From an uncultured Corynebacterium sp. (GTDB lineage: Bacteria; Actinomycetota; Actinomycetes; Mycobacteriales; Mycobacteriaceae): a stretch of 16,246 nucleotides of DNA. The DNA lies in NCBI RefSeq assembly GCF_937999985.1, contig NZ_CALLDG010000087.1, positions 1 through 16,246 on the forward strand, given 5' to 3'. Positions 13,026 through 16,246 of this stretch are shown piece after piece. The position numbers and the translations under genes are program-made. Position 1 is the stretch's first letter, and each line of letters opens with the position of its first letter. Under the pieces are notes generated by a model. The model saw only the letters and a list, made by a program, of their open reading frames with translations. It was not told the DNA's origin and made no database searches.

Positions 13026-14004
13026 CCGCAACTACCTTCCGCAGCCATTCCGCCAGCTCGTCCACTCGCTGCCGCCATACCGCGGGAGCAGCAATAATGT
13101 GCTCACTGTCGTACTCATAAAACTGCACCTCGGCGCCGCTTTCCTCGAAGTACTTCTTAATGACGCCCCCTGCGGTTCCCCTACTGTCGAACCTCGCGAG
13201 GGAGACTGCCGTGGGCACCCCTGCAATATCCACCGCGAACCCCTCCGGAATTCGCGGGCTAAGCGCCGCCAGGAAGTCCAATTCAAAATCTGGCCCCAGA
13301 GCCGAACTCACAACCGTCCCCACCACCTGACCTGTGGCCACCAGCCCACTGCCGAATACGACCAGGCCGAAAGCCTTCGGCTCCAGCTCTGCCTTGACCT
13401 GCGCGACTGCTTCCGCCACGTCCTGCTGCGTGAGATCCCAGGATCCGTAGCCAGGTAGCGGATACGTCAGATCCACGATGGTCACCCCGGAGCGCTCTGC
13501 GATCGCGGCGAAGAGGGGAAGCCAGAACTGACCGTGGCTTGCGCCGTCACCGAACCAGCCTGGTCCGCCGTGCAAGCTGACGGCTACGGCCCCGGTGGGA
13601 TCAGGGGGCGTCAATACTGTTCCCACAACCCCATCCGGCAGCGCGGGGTGCTGCGACGTCCAGGGTTCCGCCCGCACCTGGGAGGTATAGGCGACGTGCG
13701 GCATGCGGTGGTCCAGCCCCGCACCCAGCACCAGCAAGCTGCTATGCGCCAGCAGGTCGGGCACACGTGCCCACATACGCTCCGTCTCGTCCACCAGCTC
13801 CGCCGGGACGGGGCAGGACTGATCCTTGTAGGGAATCCCCTCGTCGTTGACGAGGGAGCTGAAGACTTCCGGATAATTATCTTCAAAGAAATTGTTTAGC
13901 TGCTCCAGCTGCTGCTGGGCGTTCAGCGGTTCCACGCCAGTCTGCACGTCGCCGCCAGTGCCGGGCAGGTTAACAATGTCGGAGTTCGGGGTCTGCTCGC
14001 TCAT
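13018..14004 (-). CDS. Alpha/beta-hydrolase-like protein, unknown substrate
   Basis: This 328-residue protein has a Gln/Asn-rich N-terminal extension (about 1-60) and then an alpha/beta-hydrolase-like core. Segments seen are VAVSLHGGPGW (140-150, an oxyanion HGGPGW-like loop), GVTIVDLTYPLPGYG (173-187), a candidate nucleophile turn VVFGSGLVA (215-223, Ser219), VSLARFDS (267-274, Asp273) and YDSEHIIAAP (298-307, His302). The nucleophile context is not the usual GxSxG, so catalysis is not certain. There is no signal peptide, so it is probably cytoplasmic. I cannot name a substrate. The ATG at 14002-14004 has no ribosome site but a TACAAT element 8 bases upstream, suggesting leaderless expression. 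The gene ends inside the operator of the transporter gene, with no terminator between, so read-through into that unit is possible. Confidence 0.8.
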   Translation of the reverse strand: MSEQTPNSDIVNLPGTGGDVQTGVEPLNAQQQLEQLNNFFEDNYPEVFSSLVNDEGIPYKDQSCPVPAELVDETERMWARVPDLLAHSSLLVLGAGLDHRMPHVAYTSQVRAEPWTSQHPALPDGVVGTVLTPPDPTGAVAVSLHGGPGWFGDGASHGQFWLPLFAAIAERSGVTIVDLTYPLPGYGSWDLTQQDVAEAVAQVKAELEPKAFGLVVFGSGLVATGQVVGTVVSSALGPDFELDFLAALSPRIPEGFAVDIAGVPTAVSLARFDSRGTAGGVIKKYFEESGAEVQFYEYDSEHIIAAPAVWRQRVDELAEWLRKVVADC

Positions 14005-14018
14005 GGTTAGCCATTGTA
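14005..14018 (-). promoter_or_regulatory. -10 element for a leaderless hydrolase transcript
   Basis: TACAAT on the minus strand (14018-14013) lies 8 bases before the ATG, a near-ideal -10 with no room for a ribosome site after the start of transcription. A clear -35 is not seen. An imperfect hairpin CCGGA-N6-TCCGG (14028-14043) lies upstream, after the permease stop, without a T-run. Confidence 0.5.
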
Positions 14019-14045
14019 GTTTCGACCCCGGACAAGGTTCCGGCT

Positions 14046-16246
14046 TTAGTCGGCAATCGCCTCCAGCGGGGAGGTCTTCGCCGCCTTGTGCGCCGGCCAC
14101 AGCGCGGCCAGCACGCCCACGATGCCGGAGCCCACAATCATGCCAACCAGCAGCTGCCACGGCAGGACCGCGCTATCCAAACCTTCGGAGGCCAGCACCT
14201 TCACGAAGACCCAGCCCAGGCCCACGCCGATGAGCACGCCCACCAGCGCGCCATAGATGGCGATTTGCACGGCCTCGAGGGTGATCATGCGGCGCACCTG
14301 CTTGCGGAACATGCCCACGGCGCGCAGCATGCCGATCTCCTGGCGGCGTTCGATCACGTTCAGCGCCAGGGTGTTGATGATGCCCAGGATCGCCACCAGG
14401 ATCGACAGTGCGAGCATGGCGTTGAGGATCATCAGCATCTGGTCGATGCCGCTGGAAACAGTACCCGCGTACTCGGTTGGCGTGAGCACGTCAGCCACGA
14501 TGAACGGCTCCACGGCCTTGCTCACGTTGTCCTTCAGGTCCTTCTCACTGATATTCCCGTCGCCGTGGACGAGGATCTGCAAGATGCTCAGATCCTCAGT
14601 CTCGTCGAGGGGTTTGCCCTGCCCCACGTAGGGCTTCAGCGCGGCCTCGTTGAGCAGCGTCTGCGACTGCAACGGCTCGGTGTAGATGCCCAGCAGCTTG
14701 ATCTTGCCCATTTCCCCCTGACCAACGCGATACATCGGCACCTCGTCGCCGACCTTCCACTTCATGGCCTTGGCCTTACCCTCGGAGGCGTAGAAGCCCG
14801 GCTCGTCGGAATTCAGCTCCTCGCCCAGCGAGCTAAGCCCCATGGACTTACCGAGCGGCCCCTTGAAGTAGAACGCATACATTCCCGCGTACGTCACGTT
14901 GCTCTCGCTCATGGGCTTGCCCACACTGACGGGCGCCACTCCCAGGGTGGAATGTGAGCTCACACCATCGGCTTCGTCCACGGCCTTCTCTACACCCTGC
15001 GGCAGTGGGAAGCCCTGGTTCTGCGGACCGCTGACCACCAGGTCGGACTTCACCGTGTCGCCAATCATGTCCTCCATAGCGTTTTTCATCGTCGCGCCAA
15101 CCATGCCGAAAGCCGCCACCAGCGCCACGCCCAAGGTCAGGGCAAACGCTGTAGTTGCGGTGCGTCGCGGGTTCCTGCGCGAGTTTGTGGACGCCAACTT
15201 TCCAATCGCCCCAAATGGAGCGCCCAAGACGCGCCCCAGCGCCGGGACGATTGGAATGGATAGCGCTGGAGAGACCAGGAAAGTACCGACAATCACCAAC
15301 AGGGCACCGACGCCCAGGATGCTCGCCCGAGCACCCGTATCGGCGTCCTTAAGAACAAGAGCGGCAATCGCGGCAACGACACCAAGTAGGAAGACGATGG
15401 CGCCGGCGATGGTGCGTAGCTTCAGCGGCGACGAGCTAGAGATATCACCCGAACGCATCGCCTCGACCGGGTGCACGCGACCGGCACGGCGCGCCGGTGA
15501 CCATGCGGAAACCACGGTTATGAGCACACCGATGACGAGGGGCAGGATCACCGCTTGCGGGGTGAGGCTGAGCCCAGTACTCGGCAGGCCGAACCCGGCC
15601 ATGTCCATGATTGCGAAGATGCCCTTGGCAAGGCCCATTCCGGCCACGATGCCCAACGCCGAACCGACGAGGCCAACCAGAACGGCCTCGAAGACAACCG
15701 AGGTCGTCAGCTGGCTGCGGGAGGCGCCCAGGGAGCGTAGCAGGGCGAACTCCCGCATGCGCTGGGCGACGACCATGGAGAAAGTATTGGCGATGATGAA
15801 CGCGCCCACCAGCAGGCTGACGAGGGCGAAGGCCAGCAGGAAGTAGTTGACGAAGCTGAGGCCGTCCTGGATCTCCTTGGTGGCTTGCTCGACGATCGAG
15901 TCGCCGGTGACGACCTTGAGTTCCGGGAATTCTTCCTGGACAGAGTCCTTGAGCTGCTCCGCGGTCACGCCGTCGATAGCGGACAGCCAAAAACCGTCGG
16001 GGAAGGTTCCGTTGGTATAGCGGTCGATATAGACCTGAGTGTCAAGCGCCAGGCCGAGGTAGCCGCCCACGGAAAAGTCAGTGTCGTAGATTCCGACGAT
16101 CTTGTAGTCATGGCTGTCGCGGACGTCGATAGCTTTCAGAGTGTCACCGATGTGCACGCCGTGCTTCTCGGCGGCATCGGTGTTGATCATTGCCTCCTTC
16201 TCGCCCTTGGGTTCGCGGCCATCGGCCACAGTGATGGAGGGGCCGG
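14046..16246 (-). CDS. FtsX/MacB-type ABC transporter permease (5' part outside window)
   Basis: At least 732 residues of a large permease are visible; the frame is open through the window edge (GPSIT before VADGREPKG), so the start is missing and the GTG at 16229 is internal. The visible part begins within a periplasmic MacB-like domain, followed by a first FtsX unit (about visible residues 125-260) with VNYFLLAFALVSLLVGAFII and MREFALLRSLGASRSQL. Two hydrophobic helices come next (about 272-320), then a second extracytoplasmic domain. A second FtsX unit near the C-terminus has IERRQEIGMLRAVGMFRKQV and ends with AHKAAKTSPLEAIAD. The duplicated FtsX layout is typical of actinobacterial permeases of about 840-860 residues. 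An ATPase gene usually lies upstream, here to the right and outside the window. The substrate is not evident; lipid, lipoprotein or peptide export is typical of the family. Confidence 0.9.
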   Translation of the reverse strand, partial: GPSITVADGREPKGEKEAMINTDAAEKHGVHIGDTLKAIDVRDSHDYKIVGIYDTDFSVGGYLGLALDTQVYIDRYTNGTFPDGFWLSAIDGVTAEQLKDSVQEEFPELKVVTGDSIVEQATKEIQDGLSFVNYFLLAFALVSLLVGAFIIANTFSMVVAQRMREFALLRSLGASRSQLTTSVVFEAVLVGLVGSALGIVAGMGLAKGIFAIMDMAGFGLPSTGLSLTPQAVILPLVIGVLITVVSAWSPARRAGRVHPVEAMRSGDISSSSPLKLRTIAGAIVFLLGVVAAIAALVLKDADTGARASILGVGALLVIVGTFLVSPALSIPIVPALGRVLGAPFGAIGKLASTNSRRNPRRTATTAFALTLGVALVAAFGMVGATMKNAMEDMIGDTVKSDLVVSGPQNQGFPLPQGVEKAVDEADGVSSHSTLGVAPVSVGKPMSESNVTYAGMYAFYFKGPLGKSMGLSSLGEELNSDEPGFYASEGKAKAMKWKVGDEVPMYRVGQGEMGKIKLLGIYTEPLQSQTLLNEAALKPYVGQGKPLDETEDLSILQILVHGDGNISEKDLKDNVSKAVEPFIVADVLTPTEYAGTVSSGIDQMLMILNAMLALSILVAILGIINTLALNVIERRQEIGMLRAVGMFRKQVRRMITLEAVQIAIYGALVGVLIGVGLGWVFVKVLASEGLDSAVLPWQLLVGMIVGSGIVGVLAALWPAHKAAKTSPLEAIAD

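Noticed and set aside
14953..14964. TGTGAGCTCACA as a possible GlxR site
   Set aside because: The half sites abut without the 6-base spacer required by GlxR/CRP proteins, and the sequence lies within the permease coding region.
1..16246. Mobile element, prophage, toxin-antitoxin, CRISPR or defence genes
   Set aside because: No transposase, integrase, terminal repeat, direct-repeat array or defence-type domain was seen in any credible frame on either strand.

Overview
The window looks like a chromosomal segment of a Corynebacterium, probably one of the higher-GC species. The evidence is GC-rich coding sequence, GTG starts, candidate leaderless starts, GlxR-type TGTGA-N6-TCACA sites, and an XPB-type helicase nearly identical over long stretches to the mycobacterial family. 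No tRNA, rRNA, CRISPR array, insertion sequence or phage gene was found. The species was not determined.

Left part (1-5737). The last codons of an unidentified plus-strand gene are followed by a Rho-independent terminator. A 62-residue conserved-looking protein of unknown function lies on the minus strand, ends in a 40-nt near-perfect palindrome, and is divergent from the next gene. Then come an 855-residue helicase-associated (Helicase_C_3/WYL-like) protein, an XPB/ERCC3-like DNA helicase of 548 residues, and a two-TM protein of the DUF3239 type. The first two form the same pair as Rv0862c-Rv0861c of Mycobacterium tuberculosis.

Central part (5750-13025). This is a self-contained metabolic locus organised as two transcription units that face each other. 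The plus-strand unit encodes PxpA (LamB/YcsF), a fused PxpB-PxpC (KipI-KipA, AHS1-AHS2) protein, a biotin carboxylase-BCCP protein resembling AccBC, and a GntR/FCD-family regulator. The minus-strand unit encodes an Nramp-fold transporter lacking the usual metal-binding motifs and a DUF1445 (D-glutamate cyclase/hydro-lyase) protein. The gene set parallels Bacillus subtilis ycsFGI-kipIAR, with a biotin carboxylase added and a GntR regulator in place of the IclR-type KipR. Both outer promoters carry nearly the same 13-bp palindrome (ATTGTTGAACAAT), which fits the GntR consensus, and each also has a GlxR/CRP-like site. The likely role is uptake and ATP-dependent ring opening of 5-oxoproline or a related lactam. 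The combination BC-BCCP plus AHS1-AHS2 also has all parts of a urea-carboxylase-like biotin enzyme, so a biotin-dependent mechanism is possible. This is the most interesting system in the window.

Right part (13018-16246). A minus-strand alpha/beta-hydrolase-like protein has a candidate leaderless promoter. Its stop codon lies inside the transporter operator. Beyond it is the C-terminal part of a large FtsX/MacB-type ABC transporter permease that runs off the window edge.
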